The position numbers were made by a program, and so were the translations under genes. From Actinia tenebrosa (taxonomy: Eukaryota; Cnidaria; Anthozoa; Actiniaria; Actiniidae), in NCBI RefSeq assembly GCF_009602425.1, contig NW_022261848.1, positions 1-64,000 of the forward strand: a stretch of DNA of 64,000 nt, written 5' to 3'. The notes under the pieces are model-generated. The model made no database searches. It was not told where the DNA came from and was given only the letters and a program-made list of their open reading frames with translations. Shown piece by piece: positions 44,961-58,700 of this stretch. The first letter of the stretch is position 1, and each line of letters opens with the position of its first letter.

Positions 44961-47900
44961 TTATGGCTGTCCAAAAATAGATCCTTGAACAGCGAATTGC
45001 TTGGTCAGGTGTGCTAGTATAGACGCTACGATAATCGTCATCCCGTAGATGTTAGTAACATAAGCCTTCGACCTTGAGTTGGGAGCGGGAGTTGAAGGTA
45101 GAAATGATGGTGGATTGCAAGGGTCGTAGCCTGGCCCGCTCTCACCAGCCCATCCAATCGTGTAATTGTTCTTACATCTTTGTTCAAAGAGCCAAGAAAG
45201 TAAAGGGTTGAAATATTCCTTTAGCGGACCGACATCCAGTTGACTAGAACCTGTTATGATTTCTAAGGCTTTCGGCCAAGGTTTGCTTCTTCCCAACTTT
45301 AACATTGCACTGCAATCAGAGAGGTTAACATTTAAGCATAAGTAGAAGATGCAGCGGGAATAGTCACTAGAGTAGGGAGGGGGCATGTGCCTACAGAAAG
45401 AGTGTGCTTTATCCATGCGGGAATCCTGTGGATTTGGCGGGGGAAAAGGTGTAAATCCCCCCCCCCATATAATCGAGACCTCGGTACGCCCCTGGGAATA
45501 GCTTTTCGTATTCACGACCTTCTGACCACTAGTCGAGCTCACGTGCAAGCTATAAAACCTCATTAATTATCGATTGTAATAAAAATTAAACCCATAGGTA
45601 AACTTGTCACTACTTAGTTCGGATTGTAAAATAATTAAAACATTTAGTAACACACGAGCACTCAGCTATGCTGTAAATATCTATTATGTATTAGAGTGAA
45701 GTTATTAATAGACCCTAGTTCCATTGTTCTTTTGTGTCTTTTTGACTATTACATGTTGACTAGTATGTTTTACGGGATAAATGCCTTCACTAATAAATGT
45801 AAATAGAATTATTAATAATAGAATAAATAATACTGACTTCATCTTACTAGCTCGTTTTATAAATAAACTAAGATTCGATAAATATTTCAGTTGGCACTCG
45901 CTAAAAGTCGATGCCTATATAATGAGGAAACTGATATAGACTTTACTTATCGACTGACCTGATCTTTGCACCGGCTGCCTTGGATTCGTAGATAGAACAT
46001 TGATGAAGAGGACCTTTAAATCCTGCTGCCTCACAAGCTGCTTTGTGAAATTGGAATTGCAACACTGTACTGAGAAAATATCTGATAAAGAACCAAACCA
46101 TCAGTTAACTGGACAGAACAAGCTTATAAGTTGCGAAATGCGATGAGCTCTAACGTTCATTAATCCAATAAATTTCTGGATGTTTAGCTTAAAAAATGAC
46201 AAAATGAAGATTTAGTTTCTAAAAAGTATTGCTGAATGAAAAGTTGGCCACAGCGCGCGTTCAAGTACTGCTGAGCCAATGAAAATGTTCGAATGAATAC
46301 AATATCGTCACGTTCACGGCACGCCACATATTACTATGTTACTTATTTAATGAAATATCTATACAGCATCATAGCCGTACCTTAGGTATGGAATGTTTGC
46401 AGGAATATGATATTTTGCTCCAGGATCAAATAAACTCTCATCTCGACTGACCGGTGGTTTGATGCCCTGGTAAATTAACCGCAGCTCCCACCATTTTTTG
46501 TTAAAATCTGATTCTTTGATGTCACCGTTGAAGACTTTCCATCGCCATTGGTCCACAAGGTATGCAAAGGGAAGAAAAGCCACAATTCTGGTGGCTGTCT
46601 TCATGAGAGCGTTCACTTCTGACTCTGAAAATATAAATTTAAATTTTGAAAACTGCAAACAAAATCAAGTCTATATTATCAACGTTTTATTGTGTTAGGT
46701 TTGCTATTTAAATGAGTATGGTGTCGATTGATAAGGATAAATCCTTAAAAAGTGATGCGATTTTCCCAGAAACTTCATCGGTCCATTCATTCTTCCCTCT
46801 GTCACTTTCGCTTAGAAAAATAACTGTTCCAGAAACTTTTCCCCCCTGTAAAATCAATTATATATGTTTCAAGATCATCCTCTGATAAAAAGCCAACCTT
46901 CGCGTATGCCATCAGAGCCAGGTTCGGGGGGAGGCTGCCACCTTCTGGCCTTCAAATAAGCAGTGTTTATACTACAGACGCTTAATACGAAAACTCTTTA
47001 GAGCGTCATTTATGCTAAGTATTAAGTTCATCATATATAACGATGGGCAGAAGACGCGTTATGCTTTCAGACGCGCTATTTGATTTAGTGCATGCATGCG
47101 TCTTGAACGTCTGATCGCATATTGCGTCTTCCGCACGTCCTTATATAACGAAATTAGAGACGCATAAAACGATTTACTAAAAACATTTGCCCTTGAAGTT
47201 CCTCAGGACTTTATGGTCTTCTTGCGTCTCTTATAAGAACAGGCAATACTGGCTTTGGGAAAAACCATTACATAATTGAGGATGGGGTTGCGTAAACATC
47301 CCAAAAAAATATCGAGCAAGCACTTCACCTACGACAAACCTCCCCCTGCAACCTCCCCCTCAACTATCTAATGGTACATCCCTTAGCTTTAGTGAGAAAA
47401 CAGTCACTTCCCTAGAAAAACGTCCTGCTTCCGCTTCCAAAGTTAATAGCTTCCTACCTTTATCTTCTGCATAGCTATCGAGGAGACCAATCTTGACAAG
47501 ATGCTGTGGGTTGTCTACAGATAGTGATAACGTGTCACCTAAAGCCTCGTGAAATGCTGGATTAGCACCATCGCGATAAACGAATGGCTGGTTCCAGTAA
47601 CCCAAGAAATAGTAAATATGACCTAACTCGTGGTGGGTGGTGACCATGTCACTGTGGGTGATACTGATGCATTGCTTAATCCTGAAAATACGAAATAATG
47701 GTGGAAGGTTAGTTGATTTACAGGTCAGTTGATTGTTTCCGCCAGATAAACGCCGCCTTGCGCGAAAAAGCGGGTTGGTTTAAAATAGACAGACGCCGTG
47801 CAGTCCAGGCTCTAAGCATTTCAGTGCAGCATACACTATTGAATAGACCTTTCCCAAATTATCTTGAGTGGCCACAAAACAATGACTCAAACTCTAGGTC

Positions 47901-49379
47901 GTACTTGATGTGTTCATACATTTGCTGTTATATTTTACGTAAAACCTAAACTTGGAACATTGTTTTGGGTCACTGAAGAAAATTCGGTAAATCAATTTTT
48001 AAAATGGGGCAATTTAGGATTTAGCGCTAGTTCGGAACGTCTTGGTCGGGAATTACAAAGCGCGCGAATTAATAGTTGCGGAAGGATCTCCCATGAACAA
48101 TCAAAACCTTTTATAAGACGCAGTAAATATCTCCGAGTCTATTATTTGCGATATTGAAATTTCGTTCTCACAAACTGCTTCCCTGCTAACAGAGTCTCCT
48201 TCGTTGACGATTCTTGGCAGAGAAAAAACTGAAAAATTCAGTAAGAAAATTAATTTGTGGAGACCAGACGAGTGAAGAAGGATTAAAAAAATTTTTTTTT
48301 TTGTTGTATGATGCATCATACCTGACATCTGGTAGGCTTTTGCTATTGTTCAAGTAAAAATCCCAAGCAGAAGGATGACAAACAACATCACGTCCTTTAG
48401 GTCTTTCTATCATCGAGTCGTCATAGAAGGTCTCCGGTAATTTCTCTAAACCAATCGATACGAAAAACGATTCTGCTAATTCTACGATTTTCCTCGCAGT
48501 GTAGTTCCTCTTTATTAGACTTTCAGTCAGATCTAGACTTGATTTACCAGGATAAGGTTCCAGTAAATCAAAAATATCAGTCCAGGACTGAGACCACATA
48601 TTTCCCAAAAGATGAGCAGGTATGGGTTCACTATCCAAAACCACCGGATATTGCTTTCGTAGCCTGTAGCGAACAAAGGCATGTAACTCCATGTACAAGG
48701 GTTTCAAATCCATCCATAGCTTCCCTACCTCATTGCCTATACTTCCAGGCCTATACCACGATCTCCACCAATCACCAGTGTCTTCCCAGTTGTTGTCTCT
48801 GGCTCCTTCGTTCGATAGTTCCACAAACTTCTTGTAAAGTGGCCTGATCTTAGGCCCTGTCACTCGGCGCCATTCACGCCAGGCTGTAACGAGGTGTTGG
48901 TTGTTACGAGACTCGGCCATTATTTTGACCAAATCGGGAACCAGAGAAAGATTTGTACCAATCTGGGGATGGGATACTTTTGCTGAACTATAAATCTCTT
49001 CCATTTGTCCAATGATGTTTGCAAGTTCCCGTCGCTTGGTTGTATCTTTCGGAGTAGCTGACTGCATTATCCTCGAGAATTGTCGCTTCGTGTCCTCTGT
49101 CAATTTACTGAGATCAAATTGGCCGGCATTTTTACGGGCCTCTACTTCAAATGAAGAGTATTTTAAGTATGCTGTAGTTCGTAATTTCATGTTTTCTTCT
49201 GTGATATCAGTGGCGTGTTTCCACATCGCTGTTTCTAGGTCATGAGCTTTGTTCGTAGCTCTTTCGTTGTACTGGGCTAAGAATGCCTTTGCGTTGACCT
49301 CCTCATCAGCTAGTACCGTTAAAGAAGACAAGAGTACTATCAGGCAGAGTTTAAGGAGCAGTGACTGGAAGGCTTCCAT
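44961..49379 (-). CDS. ace: Angiotensin-converting-enzyme-like dipeptidyl carboxypeptidase
   Basis: Five exons: 48322-49379, 47458-47681, 46381-46624, 45959-46081 and 44961-45309, phases 2-1-2-2, 665 residues. M2 peptidase that cuts dipeptides from peptide C-termini, probably at the cell surface. The first ATG starts a clear signal peptide (residues 1-24, [17 protein letters not shown]). Zinc site HELGH at 370-374 (catalytic E371) with third ligand E398 in AFHEALGD. Other family motifs: [67 protein letters not shown] and [16 protein letters not shown]. One catalytic domain only, like invertebrate ACE and testis ACE. After the domain there is a Pro/Ser linker and a hydrophobic stretch ([14 protein letters not shown]), suggesting a membrane or lipid anchor. 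A frame extends upstream but lacks an ATG and crosses the TATA region. Confidence 0.95.
47034..47152. mobile_element. Small MITE in an ACE intron
   Basis: The ends TATATAACGATGGGCAGAAG and CTTCCGCACGTCCTTATATA are inverted repeats around GACGC-rich sequence. About 119 bases. Confidence 0.6.
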
Positions 49380-49410
49380 CGTTGTTGAACAGAGAACCTT
49401 GTACCGGGGC

Positions 49411-49424
49411 AAATATATTATAAG
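49411..49424 (-). promoter_or_regulatory. TATA-like element of the ACE-like gene
   Basis: The minus strand reads CTTATAATATATTT about 32-45 bases upstream of the ATG at 49379. This would put transcription start very close to the ATG and supports choosing that codon. Confidence 0.5.
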
Positions 49425-50267
49425 TAATGTGGATGATCTGAACTACATAAACGAACTAAGGAATGTAAATTGATACCTTGGTGTTACAATAAATATTTAG
49501 TACCTTCTCAGTCAATAAACATTTATATCATCGGGGACAGAAAATTAATCAAGAAACTCTCATGTTTCATTGTTACCTTGACAGATCATTCAGATGATTA
49601 CTAATTACATTAGATTATGGCTTTTATTAGCGCCGTAGTTAATACATAAGCAAACAAGCTCAAGTAAAACCAAACGTCACTATAGTAAGCTAGGAAGTTA
49701 AACGCGATATGATATGACTACAATATTATTCCAGCGAGTTTGTCACGGTTGTGCATCATGGGATTGAAATGCGTACAAGCCAAGCCAAGCGCATATGCTA
49801 ACATGCTGCAACAGTGTTTTGTAGTCTTATTGTTTTCAATTCATGGAAGAACTATGGTTTTTCGACTAATATCATTCTTCTCTTTCACGTAACCGAAGCC
49901 TTTATTTGCAATGTTTGTCCGCATTTCGATCCCACAAGGCTTTGCAATATCTATTTTTAGTAACCGTAAAAAATGCTATTTGATACTCGTGATCCCCTCT
50001 GATCGAACTTATACAGCCTTATAAGCAACCGAATAGGAATAAATCTTTTTTCACTAAAAAGATTGCCTTATCGTTGAAGAATTAAATCTAATAAAAAATG
50101 GATTAAAGAAAGAAAAATCTTATGTGGATAAAGTGGGATTCGGACCCAACCCAAAAAAAATTTCAAAAAATCGATTCTAATTTGCCATACCCCCGAGACA
50201 TCCGCAGAGCTGAGGCGTCGTATGGACTTCGGACCTGACGGCGATTAAATCCTTCTGCCCTTGGGTG

Positions 50268-50456
50268 NNNNNNNNNNNNNNNNNNNNNNNNNNNNNNNNN
50301 NNNNNNNNNNNNNNNNNNNNNNNNNNNNNNNNNNNNNNNNNNNNNNNNNNNNNNNNNNNNNNNNNNNNNNNNNNNNNNNNNNNNNNNNNNNNNNNNNNNN
50401 NNNNNNNNNNNNNNNNNNNNNNNNNNNNNNNNNNNNNNNNNNNNNNNNNNNNNNNN
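50268..50456. other. Assembly gap (189 N)
   Basis: Run of undetermined bases. Single N bases also occur at 7935, 10806, 17477, 28269, 39365 and 41454. Confidence 1.
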
Positions 50457-50499
50457 GTCCAGTGGATAAATCGTTGTCGTTCAAGATATTGAGTCAAGC

Positions 50500-50545
50500 T
50501 CGTCTGAGGAAGGTTAGTACTTGGATGGGTGACCTAAATATTATA
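50500..50545 (+). pseudogene. 5S rRNA-like fragment
   Basis: CTCGTCTGA then GGTTAGTACTTGGATGGGTG then ACC matches the conserved middle and 3' part of animal 5S rRNA, but the section between them (normally GGAAGCTAAGCAGGGTCGGG) is missing and the 3' end diverges. The 5' part is absent or hidden in the N gap at 50268-50456. Either a 5S pseudogene or the head of a 5S-derived SINE. Confidence 0.6.
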
Positions 50546-51345
50546 CCTACTCACCACGCTTTTCGAGTCCTTTTTTTCCCGTTTTTCTTTTTTGATTTTT
50601 GAAAGAATAGAATAAAGAATAGTGAAGCTTTTCTAATTTTGAGTACCCAAATCCGTCAATTGAAATTTAACAGAGAAAAATGCCTGGTCAGTTTATTTTT
50701 CCGAGTAATTCCTAATCCACCACTGAGCCTTGAATTTCAGCAACTAACGAATAAAAAAGTATGCGTAGACATTAATTTCCGACTCATGATTCGCACCCCC
50801 ACCCCATTCAATCACTTAAATAAATTAGACATTGATGGGCAATTGCCACTTGAATATAAATCAGTCGACTTTACACAGGATCTCTGTATCATATGTCCGC
50901 AAAGGACTCTTGGCTTGTGCCGTGAAGACCTCTGGTTACTATTGCGCAATTTTGGCATTTTCTGACGCAAGAAAATACGGAGAACGCATTTTTAGACTTG
51001 GCTGCCACAGGCGACAGTAATAAGTCTAAAAATAAATAATAACTGGTTAAATTTTTTTCTTGATATTTCGATTGGAAGTAAGGGTCAGTGACATCAAAGC
51101 GTTTGGAGTGGAGTGCGAGGCAATGCTCTCGCTTTACGTGATGATGGTAGGTCCATTTACACGTGCAATTTTTCAAGCTATTTAGCAGCGAGAATGGTAA
51201 AGGATTGAAGTGTAAAGTTTTATTCTGGACACCAAGATTACCTGGACAAATTTCTCGTCAGAAACAAGACAATTCTTTATTTTTTCAAATTCGCACGTGA
51301 TCACATCGCTTCAAAAATCAACCGTGTTATTTAAATGGACCTTTA

Positions 51346-51757
51346 AAGTGCACTTTAATTCTACATAAAGTGAATAGCTGAATGGTGAAATATTTCTTTA
51401 CTTGATTATTCATTAAATATACACATTTTGACTGGTTCAAACAAACAGTATTTAAAAAGTATCATCATAATACTCAAGGTTTCCACTATGTTTATCGTAA
51501 CTTTGAAGTCTCATTATGGCTAATGTTTGGTATTAAAATTAGAACAAATGCACTCACTGCAAAGCCAATAACTTGCCAAATACACTCAAAGGCCAGTAAG
51601 TCTGGGGTAGACGTCACAGTCAGTAACATATTGGAAGTATAAACCTTCATATCTTAAAGACGCAACATTCAAATGAAGAAATATTTTACCATTCAACTAT
51701 TCACTTTATGTGGAATCAATACTGAAAGTATTGTATCGGGGGTTAGGTGCACTTTAA
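51346..51757. mobile_element. Inverted-repeat element with ~50-base ends
   Basis: AAAGTGCACTTTAATTCTAC, CATAAAGTGAATAGCTGAAT and GGTGAAATATTTC at the left are mirrored at 51690-51757 (GAAATATTTTACCATTCAAC, TATTCACTTTATGTGGAAT, GTGCACTTTA). A truncated relative is at 1190-1262. Another short inverted-repeat element (GGTCCATTTACACGTG / TTATTTAAATGGACC) directly precedes it at 51148-51344. Confidence 0.7.
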
Positions 51758-52070
51758 TAAGACCCACCATACATTCCAGGCACAAGATTTCAAGAGCATC
51801 GAATACAACAAATATAAATAAAAACAGTCCTTTAGTTTATTAATGCTTTCAACTCTGACTATTTCCACTGAGTATTTTATGCTATTCATCATATTTGTTT
51901 ATCAAGTGTTTATCAGATAAAGAGAAGCTCTATTCAAATGATTCAGCAACCCTCCCTTTGGGTACAGCTCTGCAACTAGTAACCCTCTGTTGTCTGGGAG
52001 AACCCACCTAGCACGTCAGACGTACATTAGTACTAAGTAAACTCAAATATATTCCTGTATAGGACGTTTG

Positions 52071-52247
52071 CATGATGACGTCATTTGACTACCACTACCA
52101 GAATGCCTTGCACACGTTTTTTTGTTTAGTTAATAACCACCAATTGTCTTACTTTTCTCTTGAGGCAACACGAATTGGAATAAGAAAGAAAATTTGCCAA
52201 GCATCTTGGTAGTTGGAGTCAAATAATCGCCATCATGCAAACGTCCT
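52071..52247. mobile_element. TA-flanked MITE with GGACGTTTGCATGATG ends, copy 2
   Basis: Starts AGGACGTTTGCATGATGACG and ends CCATCATGCAAACGTCCT, flanked by TA. Same family as 28475-28663. Confidence 0.75.
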
Positions 52248-52731
52248 AATGGGTGCTAATACTAAGTTTTACCCTTTCTTAAGTAGGAGTCGAGTCAGTA
52301 CTATTGATGGTAGAGTTGGTCACACAATAAGCTGAGCTTTTGCAAAACGATTTAAAAAGACTTTACGAGCATTAGGAATACGACCTGGTTATCATTCATT
52401 CAGTTCAGTTTTGCCAGATTGGTTAAAGAAAAGTGACAATGATATGCAATAGTTTCTTGTTGGTAATAAAGCTTTCTCCTATATACTGCGGTTCAAGTAA
52501 GGTGACATTGATCAATAAGTGTTTGTAGTCGTTGAAGGCACAGATATCTGCAAAGCTAGAGTAATAACTTGCCACGATGAAGGTCATACTTGACTACAGG
52601 TATCGACTTGCTGGCTGACAAGTCTAACATTCCTCAGTATGAATTAGCGGAACACAAACACTGTAAATATAGCGTGATGCTTCACAATAACTGAAAAAAC
52701 ACCATCAATAGATACAGATCTCTTGCAGACA

Positions 52732-55700
52732 TCACGCAACATAATGATACTGATTGGCTATTTCCTTGTCACGCTCCATGTAGTCACGTTCTATGAGACT
52801 TTCGATTCGCTTCTTTAGATCTGTGGGCTGCAGTTGAACAGAATGCAAAGACATGAGTACTTTCTCGAAAACAGTGTTAAATAATTGGTGTTTAAACAGT
52901 GTTAAATAGTAGGTTTTACCTCAAAGCTCTCCGGTACAAAAAGAAATTTGCTATCTTTCTAAAAACTCGTCCTATTTTAGTCAAAAGGTTTATGGACGCT
53001 AAAGGACATAGGGACATGCAATTATTATTATTTTTTGGAAAGGGGTAATGGACCAAATCCACTTGGGCATAATACTTTCCCATTTCAGGCCAAGTGTCAT
53101 TCTCTGGAGAGTAAGATTCTTCCTTTGAGTTTTTTCCATATAATTAATGTGTCTTCTCATGCAAATGATACTCTAGGGAATGACAAATGAGTTACCCCCA
53201 AAGCTGTTACTTGAATAAGTCTTTAACAGCAGCGTTCAAGGACGACGGAAAGAGAGAGGGGTACCCCAGTCCTTTCTTGCTAATATCCACTACATTTTTA
53301 AATTTTAGGCCCCCTATAAAAACTGATCTACTTAGGGTTACATGTAAGTAATACTTAATTTACTCACCTTGACAGGAAACTTGAGCTGATTGTATACTTC
53401 TGACACCAAGAGAGCGTGATTGAGTGTCTTACGAGTCTTCATTATCCTCACGATGGCAGCGTCGATCTAAAGAAAGGTATCACATAAAATAAATATCATA
53501 AAAATGAATAACAAGAAAGAAGTACCACTCTGGTTGATCTATGTACAAAAATTACAATTTCATTTTATATAAAGAAATAAAGAATAGGTATCGTTTGGAC
53601 ACATTTTTGGGACCCCCCCCCCCGAATCTAACTATGTAATAGAAGGAGGGAGACTGAGAAGGAGCTAGTAGAAAAGCGTCACATGTCGTACCTGATACTG
53701 TCTATCTTGGAATACTCTTTCTGTAGTGTTCACGTTTTCTTCAGGCTAAATAAAACAATCAGTGTAAATTGATCATTTTTATAAATAGAGATAACGAAAT
53801 GTCGCTTGAACATCTGAACACATATGTGTACTCTTTATTCAATCTTCTGCGATCTTTTCCTTTTGGTCATTCTGTTTGTGAATAAGTGAAAACAAAATCC
53901 ATATAGGGGTTTTAAAGTTACGACATATTTCTGGGTCCAACTACTTAAAAAATTGCTAAAAAATGTTCTCGATGATTTACCCTCCACCTGAAATAATTAA
54001 AACTTTGGGCAACAAATCTTGTCACGAAGAAAGAGTAAGAAAAATCTTTACATAACTGGTTTTCGTTTTGAACCTGGAAGTCGTTTTTTTCATAAGAGTA
54101 ACGTCACAAGCTCCATAATCACTATGAAGGTACGTAAGATATCTAATTGATGGTTGATGGTTGGTGGAGATTTGCTTTGCACTATTTTGTATTTGACTAG
54201 CTGACTTACCGTTTCCTTCATTTGTACTTGATTAATTTTGATACGTATTAACTTGTGCTTGAAATCTTTGTTAAAACTAAACACGTCACCATTATCGATT
54301 TCTTTGCCCTGTTAAACATACAATATATTTTCAAATGAGCATTAGTTGAAGACTTCAAATCAGTCACTAAGGTATGCAACAAAAAACATGTGTATTTGTA
54401 GTGTAAATCAAATCTTAAATGGAGTCCTACCATGGGTCTTTTTTTAATGACTCTAGCCTTCCCACATGCAAGTGACTGAAGCGTTCGTCTCAGTTCTCCA
54501 TCCTCTGCAAAACAAATGGATGTTCTTATTACACAGTGCACGAAATAACTTTTAAACCCACTAGCAAGTCCTTGCTAGTAAGTTTTGTTCTCATTAGCAA
54601 AAATTTCAAAGTCACGGACGCGCTGAATAACAAGCTTAACTTGCATGATGTAGGTTCTAAACTTTTCAGTCCTTCAATTTCTGGACTGTGGCCATACTCG
54701 CAAAACTTAACTAGTTAAATTTTTTGCCACTTGCTAAATACAAAATTTCTCCCGCATTTTGCGAGTTCATGATGATAACATAACAAGTTAGATTGAAGGC
54801 ATTTAACCCGTGAAATAAAAATTATTAGTCAACGTGTAATAGTTAAATAGACACAAGAGAAAAAAATGGAATTACGGTCTACTAATGAGTGTTAGTCAAC
54901 TATCTATTGCACGGGTTTAATTACTTCACTCTACATGTTCAACATCTGGGTTTTTTTGGTTTTGCTTGGATTGTTTGTTGTTGTTTTTGTTTTTTTTTTG
55001 TTTTTGTTTTTGTTTTTTGATTTATTTCTCATGATTTCTTTATTTGTTTCGTTTTTCTTTCTTTTTGCTTTGTTTTTTAAGTTTCTTCTTGCTTTGTCTT
55101 TGACCTTTCCTCTTAAGTGTTACTAACCTACACCTGTAGCTTGAGCGATTTCTTCAAAAGTGTAATCATTGCCTTCGTTAAATAGCAACAGAACAAGTGT
55201 CTGGAAAAGTGACACCTGAAGCTCCTTCTTCTCTTGGGGATTACCATTCGAGCCCTAAAAAAACAAACATCTTATTTATATTTTTCGATTTATGGCGTTG
55301 AGTTCGTTTGGTTTATAAATTCAAATAATTTATTTTACTTATTTAAACTGGCAGTTTCATCTGGCAGGCATGTTTGAGGGACAATAGACTATTGACTGGT
55401 AAGCTTTACGTCGCAGACGAGTTATATGGCTTTACAACCCAAGTTTATGACACATGGCTGCCACATGAAAAGTGCCCATGGAAAAGTTAGGTTTTTTAGT
55501 TAGTTAGGTTAAGGTCCTGGCCAGAAATACCAAAAGCTACCCAACTATGCAGCTTGACACATAAGTACTAAAGATTTTTTTTTGTCGATATACCCACCTC
55601 AATAAAATCAGCCTTGACGACACAATGCCCAAGAGTATTTTGCCACTGTAGTTTGCGACCACTGTGTTTACTAAGATAGAATCTCTTGAATGTCTCTTGA

Positions 55701-58700
55701 TATTGAACCATCTAGAACATGTTGAGTGTCATTTGATTTAGATCATTAAGACAAACTGTATATTTTCATTTCATGGCATATAGGCTATACAGCAGTTATC
55801 GTATGACTGTGAAATGCTCATGGCAAGAACACGGTAGTCCTCTGTATAGCATTTCATTCTTGGCCGCATTTTTCTTATTTGCAATATCAAAAGTACCATT
55901 TATAAAAAAGACAAATAGACAGTATTCTCATTGGAGGGTGACCTGGAATTCTCTATGGCAATGGTTAATGTACCATCACTTAATATTTCATAATATTCTA
56001 ATAGTGATTTTTACCTCAGTGGGTAGATGTACATCCATTGGCAAGTATGTAGGCCAGTATCCCATGGTTAGAATGCTGACATTCATATCTATATTACTTG
56101 GCAAATTATGATGTTGAATGTGCTGAAGAAAATAAGGTTGAGCAAAAAAAAAGAATGGTCAAAAGGTAACAAACAATAGTATTGACAAGAGAGTAATGGA
56201 TGGTAACGAAATAAGTCGTACATCAAACAGCAGCTATCAAGTTTGCTATTTACATCTCGTTGGTAACTGTGTTATGTATGACCAGCCAACATGTGTCAAT
56301 ACCAATGCAACAGCCATCTTGAATCACAAGGCATCATGGGTAATCCAGAGGGCAAATGGACAAAGCTTTGTTACAGTAATGATGACGACAGACATTATCA
56401 GTTCAATTTGACAACAGATGGATTCAAAAATGAGCACAAAAAGAGTTTTCTCAATGATCACTGAATTGTCATTTTAGCATATTTTCAGCATCTAAAAAGT
56501 TTTGTCCCTTGTGCAACCAATGCCTTGCAATTTAAGGTGATCATCCATTAAATAATAATAGTCCATTTAAGATATTTATGATATTTTGTGTCAACTAAAA
56601 GCCTGTGATTTGGGGAGTTTGGTGATCAATGAAAATATGTTATGTTTGAGTGAGTGGGGGGGGGGGGGGTGGGGGGTTACCCAAAAAAGTATTATTTCAA
56701 ACAGTAAAATCCCCATAGCCCTCTCCCCCATAAATTTTGAATTTTCCCTAAGCAGCTGTCATTTAATTTTCTACTCACTTGTTTAAACTGAAGCATGATA
56801 TCTTTAGAGAGTTCCATGTCCTTAAACATGCCTTCAAGTTTACTTGTGAATGCGCCACCACATTCTTGCTTTAGTTTAGATAACATAGACTTCTCTGCAT
56901 CTACTGATGCACTTTTCCCAACCAATAACCTTTTGGCAAGATCTTTTTTATAAAATGCTTCAAATACGTCTTTGCCTGCAATTGAAATAGATCATCGAGT
57001 ACATCTGCAAAGGTGGAGACAAGGGGAATGGGGGGGGGGGGGGGTTGAGTGACTAGTCTGCACTCTTTGGGTTAAGGTAAGATCTAAAAGGATGCTATGT
57101 AATGCCTTTCTAGGTAACAGTCACCCCCTTGGAAGCATTCTGTATCCACCATTAATCTGACATGAGAGTAAATATTATAAAATGATAAACAAAACATGAA
57201 AACTGTTGACTATGAATATCCTCACACTAAATAGATTGGTTAAATTATTGTCCTTAGTTATGTTGATTGAATGAATGACTTACCATGAATGAATCTAAAT
57301 AATACCATTATCCTGTCAAGCAGCTTCTCAAGCTCCTCCTCTGTTGCTTCCTGTGAAGAAAAGATATATATAACTAAGTAATACAATCTATACCCCTAGC
57401 AAAATCTCTCTGGTTCTTATCTGTGTGTATGAGTTTCCATTCAGCAGCAAGAAAATATTTTACTTTATTTTATTCATTTTGATATTTCAACAGAAATATC
57501 CAAGTTAGCCAAGGACTAGTTTACTACCGTTTAATTTGCTACACCCTAATTGAGACAACAGTTGTGATAGGGAAATGGGGTGCTCAATACACTGTCATCG
57601 ATCAGAGTATGTAAAGGTACTGTCTTTGATTGACGATAGTCTGTTACCCGATTTCATGCCGCCACTCTTGTCTCAATGAGTGCATAGATAAGGAATCAAA
57701 TCCTGTTTAAATGACTGTGATCATTTACCTTGTTTCCAGCTCTCAACTTTGAATCTACAAATTTTGCTACAAAATAAAAGTGATTGGATCAGTAATAATG
57801 TGCTATCAAGTCAAGGCTGGAAGAAGAAGCTGAAGAATAGTCTGAGAAAAGAGAAGGTAACTTACCAATCAGCTCAGCTGGTTTATTTGGTCTCTTATTG
57901 ATGAAAGCTTCAAAGGACTCCTATCGTAAAAAAAATATACAAAGACATGTTTAAAAACTTTTTTTGGTCGGGGGGAGGGGGGTATAAATTAGAGGTTTTG
58001 CACAATCATTTGCCAGCAGACATTTCTCGGATGCCAGAAAATAAAAACGCTTTATTTACAAGCATTGAATTATTTTTCTCGTAATAAATACTATTTTTTA
58101 TCTTGTGTTGTTCCTGCCATCTAATTTGGCTGCTGACAAGTGATGGGGCAAAACGTATATAGGAGAGTTGTCGAAATATTTATGAGATTTTTAGTCCCCA
58201 AAGTTAATTATTTAGAAGCAGGAAAACCTCAAACAGGTAGCAAAAAACAACAAATTACCTTCATAGAAACAACAAATCTTTCACTTTTTAAAAAGGATTG
58301 TTCAATGACGCCATCCAACTGATCCTTGAAGTCAAGAAGCTCCTGTACCATTGTCTTATCTTTCTCTGGGTTTAGAACAATACTCATTCCCTGTTTCTGT
58401 ATTTAAGAATAAAGACGTTTAACGAATAAAGAATTAGTTGTACATTGTACAAAAAAGTTGAAAACTAATGGTTCTTCAAGTGTGTAAACTGATAAGATGT
58501 GTTAATGTAATGGTTATGAATTTTGTTTTTAATGCAAAAATGGCTTAGTTGTTTCAAAGATAAGAAAAAGTACAGTATTTCAAGTATTTTCTTAACTTTC
58601 AATATAGTGACCCTTGACATGAAACCCTTGACATTGTAACCTTCACACTCAACCCACAACAAACTCTTGTGAGTATAATATTCTTGCATTGACATTTTAA

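Larger units (their letters stand above)
49425..52731. other. Intergenic region between ACE-like gene and CUL4, with assembly gap
   Basis: No protein-coding exon seen in about 3.3 kb. It holds a run of N (50268-50456), a 5S-like fragment, and three inverted-repeat elements at about 51148-51344, 51346-51757 and 52071-52247. Open frames across the N run are artefacts. Confidence 0.6.

Noticed and set aside
45310-45563. Open frame continuing upstream of the last ACE exon
   Set aside because: The ACE family sequence begins exactly at the acceptor before 45309. The upstream part is intronic and repeat-like.
49380-49412. Eleven extra in-frame codons before the ACE signal peptide
   Set aside because: They lack an ATG and run into the TATA-like element. 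Adding them would bury the signal peptide.
50177-50602. Open frames across the run of N
   Set aside because: Artefacts of undetermined bases.
54935-55126. Phe-rich hydrophobic frame
   Set aside because: A TTTTTG microsatellite-like tract directly before a CUL4 exon; intronic.
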